Below are positions 18,047 to 27,257 of a DNA stretch of 64,000 nt, in pieces. A program made the position numbers and the translations under genes. The notes beneath the pieces are model-generated. The model searched no databases. It had not been told where the DNA came from and worked only from the letters and a program-made list of their open reading frames with translations. This DNA comes from Pseudomonas sp. RSB 5.4 (lineage in GTDB: Bacteria; Pseudomonadota; Gammaproteobacteria; Pseudomonadales; Pseudomonadaceae). Numbering within the stretch: the stretch's first letter is position 1; every line of letters starts with the position of its first letter. The stretch is taken from positions 62,001 to 126,000 of the forward strand of contig NZ_CP146986.1 in assembly GCF_037126175.1 (NCBI RefSeq), read 5' to 3'.

Positions 18047-20962
18047 ATGCAAGGCAAGTACAGTTCTGAACTGGCGCTACCGCTCAACGAGCTGTTGACC
18101 GTGGTGCTGATTACTCACAATCGGCCGGCGTTCCTGCGCCGGGCGGTGAAGTATTACAGCAGCTTGCCCTGCCGGATCATGGTGCTCGACTCCACACCCG
18201 AGCGGCCGGAAGGGGATTTTTCCGCCGTCGATTATCACCATGTGCCGCAGTTCGCTTACTGGGGCATGCAGTCCAAACTGGCTTATGGTGTAGAGCGACT
18301 GACCACGCCGTACATGGTGCTGGCGGCTGACGACGATTTTATCCTGCACGATTCGCTGGCCGAGTCCGTCGGTTTCCTGCAGGCGAATCAGGACTACGGC
18401 ATGTGCCACGGCTACTGCCTGATGTACCTGTCTCTGGCACACGGGGTGAGTTACTACCGCCGCGACAAGAAGGTCCAGGAAGATTATGCGTCGGAGCGGG
18501 CTCAGGATCGGGTCATCGATTACATGAGTCAGTACATCCCGCCGTTCTACGCGGTGACCCGTACCGATCTGATGAAGACTTGGCATTCGGCGCTGCCGCC
18601 GGGTACCAGTTTCCAATGGCAGGAAATCGGTCACGTGTATTTTCTGCTGGCCAGTGCCAAGGCGCGGATCCTGCCGATGCCTTACGTGGTTCGCGAGATC
18701 AACTATGGTGCCTCCGAGCACAGCACGGATGTGTATCACTCGCTTACTTACGTCGACAGTAAGTCGGTTGCCGAACGCGAGGCTTTCACCGATTTCCTTA
18801 TAACGCTGCCGACCGAGATCAATGGCCTGGACACCGAACAGGCCAAGGCCTTCGTCGAACAGAGTTACGAAGCGATGGCCGAGAGTCTGCGGACCGGCCG
18901 GGCTCTGGCTGCCGAGTTGATTTTTGAATCCACCTGGAATCAGCACTCGAAAGTACCGGATCGTCGTTTCGGACCACTGCAATATGTCGAGATGCCGTTC
19001 TACAACCAGGCGTTCTTCGACCGTCTGGAACAGTTCGAATTCATGCTGCACGCCATGCCGGCCGGGCGCATGCAGCTGGAAGGGCTAGAAGGTATCTGGG
19101 CGCGCCAGACGCACCTGTTGCAGGCACGCAATAACGATAATCCAGAGAGTGTGCTGGACCGTTTGTGGCAGGCGCATGACCTCAATGCCTTCAATCGAAA
19201 TGTGCTCAAGCGTCTGGCGGGGCAATTGGACCTGTTGGGCGACGCCGAAGCGGCGCCGGCGATTCATGAATGGATTGCCCGTCTCGAGTCGCTGAGCGTC
19301 GACGATCATCGCGCAGTCTTTGACAATATGACGTCGGGTCGCCTGCTCAACTGGCTGGCCGCGCGAGCGCCTTCCGAACAACAGTTCGAGTCAATCCGTC
19401 AGCACCTGGCAACTAACGGTGGTGGTCCGCAGTTCGGGATTTTCCTGCTTGATCTGGATAACGACATCGACAAACTGCAGGTCTCTCTCGACAGCCTGCT
19501 CGAGGGGCACTGCAAGGCGTTCAAGATTGTCGTGCTCACCACCGGCGAACCACCAGCGGCAACCACGGCGCAAAACATTCTGCATTTTGTCCGGGTCACT
19601 CCAGGCAATTTTGTCGACAGGCTCAACCAGAGCATTCGGCAGTCTCCCTGCGATTGGATGTTGCTGGCGCAGGCGGGGGATGAGTTCACGTCGAGCGGAT
19701 TGCTGCGTGCCAGCCTGGAGTTGATGTCCGTCGAGGGCGTTCACGCGGTTGCCACCGATGAAGTCCAGCGCAAGGAAGGCGGGGCGCTGATTGACGTGTT
19801 CCGCCCCGGCTTCAATCTGGATCTGCTGCAGAGTGTTCCTTCGTTGATGGCGCGCCACTGGTTGATTCGCCGAGAGGTACTGCTTGAGGTTGGCGGTTAT
19901 CAGTCGGATTTCCACAAGGCGCTGGAATTCGACTTGCTGCTACGGATCATTGAGCAAGAAGGGCTCGGTGGCCTGGCCCACCTTGACGAACCGTTGTTGA
20001 TTACCCAGGCAGCGGTGCTGGAAGAAAACGCCCACGAGCGTCAGGCCTTGTTGCGTCACCTGGGTCATCGTGGCTACAAGGCGCGGATCAGTTCGACAGT
20101 GCCGGGGACCTACCAGATTGATTACCGCCATTGCGAACAGCCGAAGGTTTCGATCATCCTGCCTGCGGGCGGCGATCTTGCGGAACTGCAACGCTGCCTG
20201 AACGGCGTGTTGTTGCGAACGCGCTACACCCGTTATGAGGTGCTGATTGCGGCCAATCCGCATTTGTCGGCTGCGATCAATGACTGGCTGGGTTCTCTGC
20301 AGAATGCCAGGGTGCGCGTGCTGTACGCCGATCGGCCACTGACTGAGGTGGCACTGTGCAATGCGGCGAGTCAGGAGGCACAGGGCGAGTATCTGGTACT
20401 GCTGGCAGCGGACAGCGAAGTGGTCAATCCGAACTGGCTCGAGTCTTTGCTCAACCACGCTCAGCGTCCGGAAGTCGGCATCGTGGGAGCCAAAATGATT
20501 GATCGCGACGGCAAGATTTCTCAGGCCGGTTTGATTCTTGGTCTGAACGGTGGCGTCGGATCGGCCTTCATCGGCGAAACACACACGACCGAAGGCTATA
20601 TGCAGCGCCTCGTCGTCGAGCAGAATTACTCAGCCGTGTCGAAGGTGTGCCTGATGGTGCGCAAAGAGTTGTTCGACGCGCTCGGCGGTCTGGACGAAGT
20701 GACCTTTGCCGACGGTTTCAGCGACGTCGATTTGTGCCTCAAGGCCGGTCAGGCCGGTTACCTCACGGTGTGGACGCCGCTGGTGCAGGTGCTGCACACC
20801 GGCGAACTGCCGCAGGCTCCCGAAGCATTGGCGGCATTACGGGAGAAATGGAGCGCGGCCTTCGCCCAGGATCCGGCGTATAACGCCAACCTGGCCCTGA
20901 CCGGCAAAGGCTTCACTCTGGGCGACAGTGCCCCGATCAATTGGGCGCAGTTGCTCGCCTGA
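18047..20962 (+). CDS. Large multi-module GT2 glycosyltransferase
   Basis: The 971-residue cytoplasmic protein has an N-terminal GT2-like module (residues about 15-260) with TVVLITHNRPAFLRRAV and an acidic triad in LAADDDF near D95. A helical middle follows, then a degenerate GT2 module (about 460-640) and a third GT2 module (about 698-960). The last two resemble modules 2 and 3 of the glycosyltransferase at 5855, including RPEVGIVGAKM and DPAYNANLAL. I chose the ATG at 18047, preceded by GGAGAGA; a TTG at 18032 is less likely. It probably adds one of the sugars made by this operon to flagellin. Confidence 0.85.
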   Translation: MQGKYSSELALPLNELLTVVLITHNRPAFLRRAVKYYSSLPCRIMVLDSTPERPEGDFSAVDYHHVPQFAYWGMQSKLAYGVERLTTPYMVLAADDDFILHDSLAESVGFLQANQDYGMCHGYCLMYLSLAHGVSYYRRDKKVQEDYASERAQDRVIDYMSQYIPPFYAVTRTDLMKTWHSALPPGTSFQWQEIGHVYFLLASAKARILPMPYVVREINYGASEHSTDVYHSLTYVDSKSVAEREAFTDFLITLPTEINGLDTEQAKAFVEQSYEAMAESLRTGRALAAELIFESTWNQHSKVPDRRFGPLQYVEMPFYNQAFFDRLEQFEFMLHAMPAGRMQLEGLEGIWARQTHLLQARNNDNPESVLDRLWQAHDLNAFNRNVLKRLAGQLDLLGDAEAAPAIHEWIARLESLSVDDHRAVFDNMTSGRLLNWLAARAPSEQQFESIRQHLATNGGGPQFGIFLLDLDNDIDKLQVSLDSLLEGHCKAFKIVVLTTGEPPAATTAQNILHFVRVTPGNFVDRLNQSIRQSPCDWMLLAQAGDEFTSSGLLRASLELMSVEGVHAVATDEVQRKEGGALIDVFRPGFNLDLLQSVPSLMARHWLIRREVLLEVGGYQSDFHKALEFDLLLRIIEQEGLGGLAHLDEPLLITQAAVLEENAHERQALLRHLGHRGYKARISSTVPGTYQIDYRHCEQPKVSIILPAGGDLAELQRCLNGVLLRTRYTRYEVLIAANPHLSAAINDWLGSLQNARVRVLYADRPLTEVALCNAASQEAQGEYLVLLAADSEVVNPNWLESLLNHAQRPEVGIVGAKMIDRDGKISQAGLILGLNGGVGSAFIGETHTTEGYMQRLVVEQNYSAVSKVCLMVRKELFDALGGLDEVTFADGFSDVDLCLKAGQAGYLTVWTPLVQVLHTGELPQAPEALAALREKWSAAFAQDPAYNANLALTGKGFTLGDSAPINWAQLLA

Positions 20963-20984
20963 GCCGGCCGACAGGAATCCGAAC

Positions 20985-21986
20985 ATGTTCAACGGTAAAT
21001 CGATCTTCATCTCCGGCGGCACCGGCTCGTTCGGGCGCAAGTTCATCGCCCGTCTGCTTGAGCAATACCAGCCCAAGCGCGTGGTGGTGTTCTCCCGCGA
21101 TGAGCTCAAGCAGTACGAAATGCAGCAGACGTTCAACGCGCCATGCATGCGTTACTTTCTCGGTGACGTGCGCGACGCCGATCGTCTGCGGCAGGCCATG
21201 CGCGGCATCGACTACGTGGTGCACGCGGCGGCGCTCAAGCAGGTGCCGGCGGCGGAGTACAACCCGACCGAATGCATTCGCACCAACGTCAATGGCGCGG
21301 AGAACATCATCGCCGCTGCCATCGACAACGGCGTGAAGAAAGTCGTGGCGCTGTCCACCGACAAGGCTGCCAGCCCGATCAACCTGTATGGCGCAACCAA
21401 GCTGCTCTCGGACAAACTGTTCGTCGCCGCCAACAACATTGCCGGCGAACAACAAACGCGTTTTGCCGTGGTGCGCTACGGCAACGTGGCGGGCTCGCGG
21501 GGGTCGGTGGTGCCGTTCTTCAGCAAGCTGATTGCCGACGGTGCTACGGAGCTGCCGATCACCGACGAGCGCATGACCCGCTTCTGGATCACCCTCGATC
21601 ACGGCGTGCAGTTTGTCCTCGACAGCTTTGCGCGGATGCACGGTGGCGAAGTGTTCGTGCCGAAGATCCCGTCGATTCGCATCGTCGATCTGGCGCGAGG
21701 CATGGCCGAGCATCTGCCGCACAAGAACGTCGGTATTCGTCCCGGTGAAAAACTGCATGAACTGATGGTGCCGCTGGACGATGCGCGGATGACCCTGGAG
21801 TTTGAAGATCACTACACGATTCAGCCGTCGATCCGCTTCACCAGCGTCGATGTCGATTTCTCCGTGGACAAGCTCGGCGAGCATGGCCGGCCGGTGAATG
21901 AAGATTTCGAATACCGCTCCGATACCAATCCGCACTACCTCTCGGTCGGGCAGATCGCCGAGCTGCACGCGAAGCTCTCGGCATGA
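20985..21986 (+). CDS. pseB: PseB, UDP-GlcNAc-inverting 4,6-dehydratase
   Basis: PseB makes UDP-2-acetamido-2,6-dideoxy-beta-L-arabino-hexos-4-ulose, step 1 of pseudaminic acid synthesis. The 333-residue protein starts with MFNGKSIFISGGTGSFG (nucleotide-binding motif). It carries the catalytic STDKAASPINLYGATK segment with Asp, Lys and Tyr arranged as in PseB/FlaA1. VFSRDELKQYEMQ is another family mark. The ATG at 20985 follows AGGAAT. pseC overlaps its stop (ATGA). Confidence 0.95.
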   Translation: MFNGKSIFISGGTGSFGRKFIARLLEQYQPKRVVVFSRDELKQYEMQQTFNAPCMRYFLGDVRDADRLRQAMRGIDYVVHAAALKQVPAAEYNPTECIRTNVNGAENIIAAAIDNGVKKVVALSTDKAASPINLYGATKLLSDKLFVAANNIAGEQQTRFAVVRYGNVAGSRGSVVPFFSKLIADGATELPITDERMTRFWITLDHGVQFVLDSFARMHGGEVFVPKIPSIRIVDLARGMAEHLPHKNVGIRPGEKLHELMVPLDDARMTLEFEDHYTIQPSIRFTSVDVDFSVDKLGEHGRPVNEDFEYRSDTNPHYLSVGQIAELHAKLSA

Positions 21987-23140
21987 TTCCCTACGGTCGG
22001 CAGAGCGTTGATCAGGCGGACATCGATGCAGTGGTCGAGGTGCTGCAATCGGACTGGCTGACCCAGGGCCCGAGCATCGAGCGTTTCGAGCAGGCAATGG
22101 CCGAACGATGCGAGGCCGACTTCGCCGTGGCGGTGTGCAACGCCACGGCGGCGCTGCACATCGCCTGCCTCGCGGCCGGCCTTGGCCCGGGCGATCGCTT
22201 GTGGACCACGCCGAACACTTTTTTGGCTTCGGCCAACTGCGGGCGCTACTGCGGCGCCGATGTGGATTTCGTCGACATCGATCCACTGACCTGGAACCTC
22301 GATGCCTTCGCCCTCGCCGCGAAGCTCGATCAGGCCGAGCAGGATGGCACGTTGCCGAAAGTGTTGGTGGCGGTGGCGTTCTCCGGGCAGAGCTGCGACC
22401 TGCGCAAGATTGCCGAATTGGCCGAGCGCTACAACTTCACCGTGATCGAAGATGCCTCGCACGCCGTGGGCGCCAGCTACGCCGGGCGCCCGGTGGGTTG
22501 CGGGGAATTCGCAGCAATGACCGTGTTCAGTTTCCACCCGGTGAAGATCATCACCAGCGCCGAAGGCGGCATGGTCCTGACCAATCGCCCGCAACTGGCG
22601 GAGCGTCTGCAACGTCTGCGCAGCCATGGCATGACCCGCGATCCGCAGCAGATGAGCGAACCCAGCCACGGCCCGTGGTATTACCAGCAGATCGAGCTGG
22701 GTTTCAATTACCGGATCACCGATTTGCAGGCGGCGCTGGGCCTGTCGCAACTGGCCAAGCTGGACGGCTTCATCGCCCGTCGCCGCGAACTGGCGGCGCG
22801 TTACGACCGTTTACTGGCCTACCTGCCACTGACCTTGCCCAGCGCGCAGCCGGAGGCGGATTCGGCGTGGCATCTGTACGTGGTGCGCCTGCAGACCGAG
22901 CGCATCGGCCTGACCCACCGTCAGGTGTTCGAAGGCTTGCGTGCCGCCGGTATCGGCGTGAACCTGCACTATATTCCGGTGCATTTGCAGCCGTACTATC
23001 GCGATCTGGGGTTTGCCGAAGGCGACTTCCCCGAAGCCGAGCGTTATTACGCCGAGGCGATCAGCCTGCCGCTGTACCCGTTGCTCAGTGACGAGCAGCA
23101 GGATCATGTGGTCGAGCAATTGCGCCGGCTGACCGAATAA
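21983..23140 (+). CDS. pseC: PseC, UDP-4-amino-4,6-dideoxy-N-acetyl-L-altrosamine transaminase
   Basis: PseC is the PLP-dependent aminotransferase of step 2 of pseudaminic acid synthesis. The sequence shows the DegT/DnrJ/EryC1 fold: MIPYGRQSVDQADIDAVV at the N-terminus, VIEDASHAVGASYAG, and the PLP-binding lysine in FSFHPVKIITSAEGG. GFNYRITDLQAALG and INLHYIPVH-like sequence (here VNLHYIPVHLQPYY) are further family marks. At 385 residues the length is normal. Confidence 0.95.
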   Translation: MIPYGRQSVDQADIDAVVEVLQSDWLTQGPSIERFEQAMAERCEADFAVAVCNATAALHIACLAAGLGPGDRLWTTPNTFLASANCGRYCGADVDFVDIDPLTWNLDAFALAAKLDQAEQDGTLPKVLVAVAFSGQSCDLRKIAELAERYNFTVIEDASHAVGASYAGRPVGCGEFAAMTVFSFHPVKIITSAEGGMVLTNRPQLAERLQRLRSHGMTRDPQQMSEPSHGPWYYQQIELGFNYRITDLQAALGLSQLAKLDGFIARRRELAARYDRLLAYLPLTLPSAQPEADSAWHLYVVRLQTERIGLTHRQVFEGLRAAGIGVNLHYIPVHLQPYYRDLGFAEGDFPEAERYYAEAISLPLYPLLSDEQQDHVVEQLRRLTE

Positions 23141-23171
23141 ATCCCGCTGCGGCGGCGAATGAGACTGTGCA

Positions 23172-23792
23172 ATGCGTGATCTGAGTGAGCAGGAAAAATT
23201 CTGGCAGGGCGACTTTGGCAACCAGTATGTCGATCGCAACGTCGGACAGCCGCTGGTCGCGGCCAACCTGGCGTTGTTCGCCAAGGCTTTGAGCCGCACC
23301 GGCCGGATCGAAAGTCTGCTGGAGCTGGGCACCAATGCCGGCAACAACCTGCAGGCGTTGCATCAGTTGCTGCCGCAAAGTGAATTGTTCGGGGTCGAGA
23401 TCAATGAAAGCGCCTGTGCTCAGGCGCGGGCACTGGGCATCGCGCAGATCTGGCACGGCTCGCTGTTTGATTTTCCCCGCGAGCGCAGCTACGACCTGAC
23501 CCTGAGCAAAGGCGTGCTGATCCATCTGGCGCCGGAACTGCTGCCGACTGCCTATGCGCAGCTGTATGAGCTGAGCCAGCGCTACATCCTGATCGCCGAG
23601 TACTACAATCCGGCGCCGGTGGAGGTGTCCTATCGCGGCAACAGCGGCAAGCTGTTCAAGCGCGATTTCGCCGGGGAAATGCTTGATCGTTATGCCGATC
23701 TGCACTTGCTCGATTACGGCTTTGGTTATCACCGTGACCCGCAATTCCCGGTGGACGACATCACCTGGTTTCTGCTGGAAAAACGTCCTTGA
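23172..23792 (+). CDS. Pseudaminic acid biosynthesis-associated methylase
   Basis: This 206-residue SAM-dependent methyltransferase belongs to the family found between Pse genes. It begins with EQEKFWQGDFGNQYVDRN, has SLLELGTNAGNNLQAL as SAM motif I, FGVEINESA as motif II, and SKGVLIHLAPELL. The reaction is not established here. Its position between pseC and pseF suggests it methylates an intermediate or a substituent of the nonulosonic acid. Stop and pseF start overlap. Confidence 0.85.
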   Translation: MRDLSEQEKFWQGDFGNQYVDRNVGQPLVAANLALFAKALSRTGRIESLLELGTNAGNNLQALHQLLPQSELFGVEINESACAQARALGIAQIWHGSLFDFPRERSYDLTLSKGVLIHLAPELLPTAYAQLYELSQRYILIAEYYNPAPVEVSYRGNSGKLFKRDFAGEMLDRYADLHLLDYGFGYHRDPQFPVDDITWFLLEKRP

Positions 23793-24484
23793 ACAGCGTC
23801 GCAATCATCCCGGCCCGTGGTGGCAGCAAGCGCATCCCGCGCAAGAATCTGTTGCCGTTCGACGGTGTGCCGATGATTGTCCGCTCGATCCGTACGGCGC
23901 TCGACAGTGGCCTGTTCGAACAGGTCGTGGTCAGCACCGATGACGCCGAAATTGCCGAGCTGGCGCTGGCCCATGGTGCGCAAGTGCCGTTCCTGCGCCC
24001 GGCTGAACTGGCGGATGATTTCACCGGCACTGCTGCGGTGATCGTGCATGCCTTGCAACAACTGCCCGCGTTCGATTACGCCTGCTGCGTGTACGCCACG
24101 GCGCCGTTGTTACAGGCGCGTTTTCTGCGTCAGGGGTTGGAGTTGCTGCAGCAGCATCCGCAGAAGTCGTTTGCGTTCTCCGTGTGCAGCTTTGGTTTCC
24201 CCGTGCAGCGGGCGCTGACGCTGGACGGGCAGGGCGCATTGACTGCGTTGTACCCGGAATTTCGCAATACCCGCTCGCAGGATCTGCCTGAAGCTTTTCA
24301 GGACGCCGGCCAGTTTTACTGGGGCCGTAGCGATGCGTGGTTGCGCGACGAGGTGCTGTATTCAAGCGCCAGCCTGCCGGTGATTCTGCCGCGGCATCTG
24401 GTGCAGGACATCGACACGCTGGAAGACTGGAAGCGCGCCGAATACCTCTACGCCGCGCTCAAGGCCGGCGGAGAACTGCAATGA
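23789..24484 (+). CDS. pseF: PseF, pseudaminic acid cytidylyltransferase
   Basis: PseF activates pseudaminic acid with CTP to CMP-Pse, the donor for glycosyltransferases. The signature of CMP-nonulosonate synthetases, VAIIPARGGSKRIPRKN, lies at the N-terminus; VVVSTDDAEIAELA and DAGQFYWGR follow. The length is 231 residues, as expected. Translation appears to start at a TTG overlapping the previous stop, because no ATG lies between that stop and the signature motif. It overlaps the next gene by ATGA. Confidence 0.93.
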   Translation: MNSVAIIPARGGSKRIPRKNLLPFDGVPMIVRSIRTALDSGLFEQVVVSTDDAEIAELALAHGAQVPFLRPAELADDFTGTAAVIVHALQQLPAFDYACCVYATAPLLQARFLRQGLELLQQHPQKSFAFSVCSFGFPVQRALTLDGQGALTALYPEFRNTRSQDLPEAFQDAGQFYWGRSDAWLRDEVLYSSASLPVILPRHLVQDIDTLEDWKRAEYLYAALKAGGELQ

Positions 24485-25986
24485 GAGTGCTGATCCGCGC
24501 CGACGCTTCGCCGACCATCGGCAGTGGCCACATTGCCCGCTGCCTGACGCTGGCACGAGTGCTGCGCAAGCAAGGCAGTCATGTCGCCTTTGCCTGCAGG
24601 CGGTTGCCAGGGCATCGGCTCGATGCCTTGGCTGCCGAAGGTTTCGAGACCTTCGCCTTGCCGGACTTCTACCCCGACGAAGACCCGCAGCAAGCCATCG
24701 AATCGATGCTGCCGTGGCAGGCTGATATCGAGGCGCTGGACGCCTTGCTGGCAGGTCACGCCGCATTCGACTGGATCATTGCCGACCACTACGGTCTCGA
24801 TCATCAGTGGCAGACGGCCGCCCGTCGTTGGGCGCCTCGGGTCGCGGCGGTGGATGATCTCGCCACCCGCCGTTACAGCGTTGATCTGCTGCTCAATCAG
24901 AACCTGTCCGGTCTCAGCGCAAACTATGCGCCACTGCTGCCCATAGGCTGCCGCACCTTGCTCGGCCCGCGCTACGCCATGCTGCGCGAAGAGTTCGTCT
25001 GCCCGGCCATCGAGATCAAACCCAAGGCCCGCCGTGTGCTGGTGAATTTCGGCGGTTTCGATGCGGCTCGCCAGACTCATCACGCGATGCTGGCGCTGGC
25101 GGATTTTTCGGCGCTTGAAGTGGATTTCGTCGCCGGTGCCGACAACCCGGCCTGGGCAGAGATGCAGGCACTGGCCGAAACCCGACCCCACTGGCGCCTG
25201 CACAGTTTCGTCAGCGATTTCCAACAACGCATGACCGAAGCCGATCTGTTTATCGGCGCCGGCGGCGGCACCAGTTGGGAACGCGCGGCGCTGGGTCTGC
25301 CGACGATCTGCATCGCGGTATCGAACAATCAGCAGGCCAACGGCGAAGTCATGGCAGCGGCGGGGGCGCATGTGTTCATGGGCGCCCGCGAGCAGGTGAG
25401 TGTCGAGCAGTTGCGCGACGCCATCGGTTTTGTCGTCGACAATGTCTATCTGCGCCAAAGCCTGGCCGAACGCTCGCGACAGTTGGTGGATGGGCGCGGT
25501 GCGTTGCGGGTGGCGGCAGCGCTGGCCGGTGCAGTGCTCACGCTGCGCCCGGCGACCCTCGATGATGCGCAACTACTGTTCGACGGGCGCAATGCCGAGG
25601 CTGTGCGGCGCTGGTCACTGGACACGGCTGCAATCGAATGGCCGCAGCACCTGAATTGGCTCAATGCGAGCCTGCGCAACCCGCAGCGCCTGCTGTTGAT
25701 TGCCGAGGCCGATGACGGGCCGGTTGGCGTCTTGCGCTATGACCTGCGCGGCTTCGAAGCTGAGGTGTCGCTGTATCTGCTTGATGGGCGTTTCGGTCTC
25801 GGCTGGGGCAGGGCGCTGCTGGCGCGAGGTGAGGCGTTCGTCCGCGAGCACTGGCCGCAGTTGAGCGCGATTACCGCGCAGGTCTTGCCGCGCAATCGCC
25901 CCTCTTTGAATGTATTTCGTGACGCCGGATTCACCCAGAGTGCCTGCGCGTTCACCCAGGTTTTGAAGGATCACCGCGATGAGTAG
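24481..25986 (+). CDS. PseG-PseH fusion: UDP-sugar hydrolase plus GNAT acetyltransferase
   Basis: The 501-residue protein joins two enzymes that are usually separate. Residues 1-about 345 are PseG, which removes UDP from the diacetamido-trideoxy-altropyranose; MRVLIRADASPTIGSGHIARC and GGGTSWERAALGLP are its marks. Residues about 357-501 are a GNAT acetyltransferase like PseH, which N-acetylates the 4-amino group (LTLRPATLDDAQLLF, GRALLARGEAFVREHW and LPRNRPSLNVFRDAGF). Steps 3 and 4 of the pathway thus sit on one chain. The ATG overlaps the pseF stop. The pseI start lies inside its last codons. Confidence 0.92.
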   Translation: MRVLIRADASPTIGSGHIARCLTLARVLRKQGSHVAFACRRLPGHRLDALAAEGFETFALPDFYPDEDPQQAIESMLPWQADIEALDALLAGHAAFDWIIADHYGLDHQWQTAARRWAPRVAAVDDLATRRYSVDLLLNQNLSGLSANYAPLLPIGCRTLLGPRYAMLREEFVCPAIEIKPKARRVLVNFGGFDAARQTHHAMLALADFSALEVDFVAGADNPAWAEMQALAETRPHWRLHSFVSDFQQRMTEADLFIGAGGGTSWERAALGLPTICIAVSNNQQANGEVMAAAGAHVFMGAREQVSVEQLRDAIGFVVDNVYLRQSLAERSRQLVDGRGALRVAAALAGAVLTLRPATLDDAQLLFDGRNAEAVRRWSLDTAAIEWPQHLNWLNASLRNPQRLLLIAEADDGPVGVLRYDLRGFEAEVSLYLLDGRFGLGWGRALLARGEAFVREHWPQLSAITAQVLPRNRPSLNVFRDAGFTQSACAFTQVLKDHRDE

Positions 25987-27031
25987 TTTCAAGATTGGCG
26001 AGCGTCTGATCGGTGCCGATGCGCCGCCGTTCATCATTGCCGAGATGAGCGGCAACCATAACCAGTCGCTGGAGGTGGCCCTGCAGATCGTCGAGGCCGC
26101 CGCCAAGGCCGGCGCGCATGCCTTGAAGTTGCAGACGTACACCGCGCAGACCATGACTCTGGATCTGACCGAGGGCGAGTTTTTCATCAAGGATCCGAAC
26201 AGCCTGTGGGCCGGTACTTCGCTGTACGACCTGTATGAGAAAGCCCATACCCCGTGGGAGTGGCACGCACCGATTTTCGCCCGGGCCAAAGAGCTGGGGA
26301 TGCTCGCGTTCTCGACGCCGTTCGATGACACGGCGGTGGACTTTCTCGAAAGCCTCGACGTGCCGGCCTACAAGATCGCCAGTTTCGAAAACACCGATCT
26401 GCCGTTGATTCGTCGCGTGGCGGCGACCGGCAAACCGCTGATCATCTCCACCGGCATGGCCAGCATCGCCGAACTCGACGAAACCGTGCGTGCCGCCCGC
26501 GAGGCGGGGTGCAAGGATCTGGTGCTGCTCAAATGCACCAGCACTTACCCGGCAACGCCGCTCAACAGCAACCTGCGCACGATCCCGCACCTGCGTGAGC
26601 TGTTCGGTTGTGAGGTGGGTCTTTCCGATCACTCCATGGGCGTTGGCGTGTCCGTGGCCGCTGTGGCGCTCGGGGCGACCGTGGTAGAAAAGCACTTTAC
26701 CCTCGACCGTTCGGCAGGTGGGGTCGACGCGAGTTTCTCGCTGGAACCCGCCGAACTGGCCAGTCTGGTGGTCGAAACCGAACGCGCCTGGCAGGCCATG
26801 GGCCAGGTGCATTACGGCGTCACCGAGGCCGAGCGCAAGTCGCTGGTTTATCGCCGTTCGCTGTACGTCACCGCCGACATGGCCGCCGGTGAGCCCTTCA
26901 CCGCAGCCAATCTGCGCGCCATTCGCCCCGGTCTCGGTCTGCCGCCCAAGCACACCGATGCCGTCCTCGGTCGTCGCGCTCGTCTGGCGATCAAACGCGG
27001 CACGCCGCTGGACTGGTCGTTGGTCGAATAA
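25979..27031 (+). CDS. pseI: PseI, pseudaminic acid synthase
   Basis: PseI condenses the trideoxy hexose with phosphoenolpyruvate to pseudaminic acid. The 350-residue protein has the NeuB domain (FIIAEMSGNHNQSLEVA, FSTPFDDTAVDFLES and GLSDHSMG). A C-terminal SAF antifreeze-like domain begins at about residue 290 (RRSLYVTADMAAGEPF, IRPGLGLPPK). Length and layout are normal. Its start overlaps the end of the PseG-PseH gene by 8 bases. With it, all six Pse activities are present in one operon, of which this is the last gene. Confidence 0.95.
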   Translation: MSSFKIGERLIGADAPPFIIAEMSGNHNQSLEVALQIVEAAAKAGAHALKLQTYTAQTMTLDLTEGEFFIKDPNSLWAGTSLYDLYEKAHTPWEWHAPIFARAKELGMLAFSTPFDDTAVDFLESLDVPAYKIASFENTDLPLIRRVAATGKPLIISTGMASIAELDETVRAAREAGCKDLVLLKCTSTYPATPLNSNLRTIPHLRELFGCEVGLSDHSMGVGVSVAAVALGATVVEKHFTLDRSAGGVDASFSLEPAELASLVVETERAWQAMGQVHYGVTEAERKSLVYRRSLYVTADMAAGEPFTAANLRAIRPGLGLPPKHTDAVLGRRARLAIKRGTPLDWSLVE

Positions 27032-27257
27032 CCCGATCTGCAACCGATTCGGCAAAATAGCGTGACCTGCGAGTCATAACGCGCATCTTCACTGTATTGT
27101 ATTGACCGGGGAGATGGCGCCTGGCCGTGTATCGGTTCCAGTGATAGCCCTTTGCGCTCCCCGTGGCTGCCCTTTGTGGCGGCCGTTTTCTGTTTGTCGG
27201 CGCCCCTCGAATCCTTGCGAGCGGTGGTTTTGGGCTGTTTTTTATTGGGAAGCCGTA
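27032..27257. other. Gap between pseI and the KAS III gene
   Basis: The gap has 226 bases. I see no convincing terminator, sigma-54 or sigma-28 element. One locally AT-rich stretch (about 27088-27106) could hold a vegetative promoter for the next gene, but the match is too poor to call. Confidence 0.4.
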
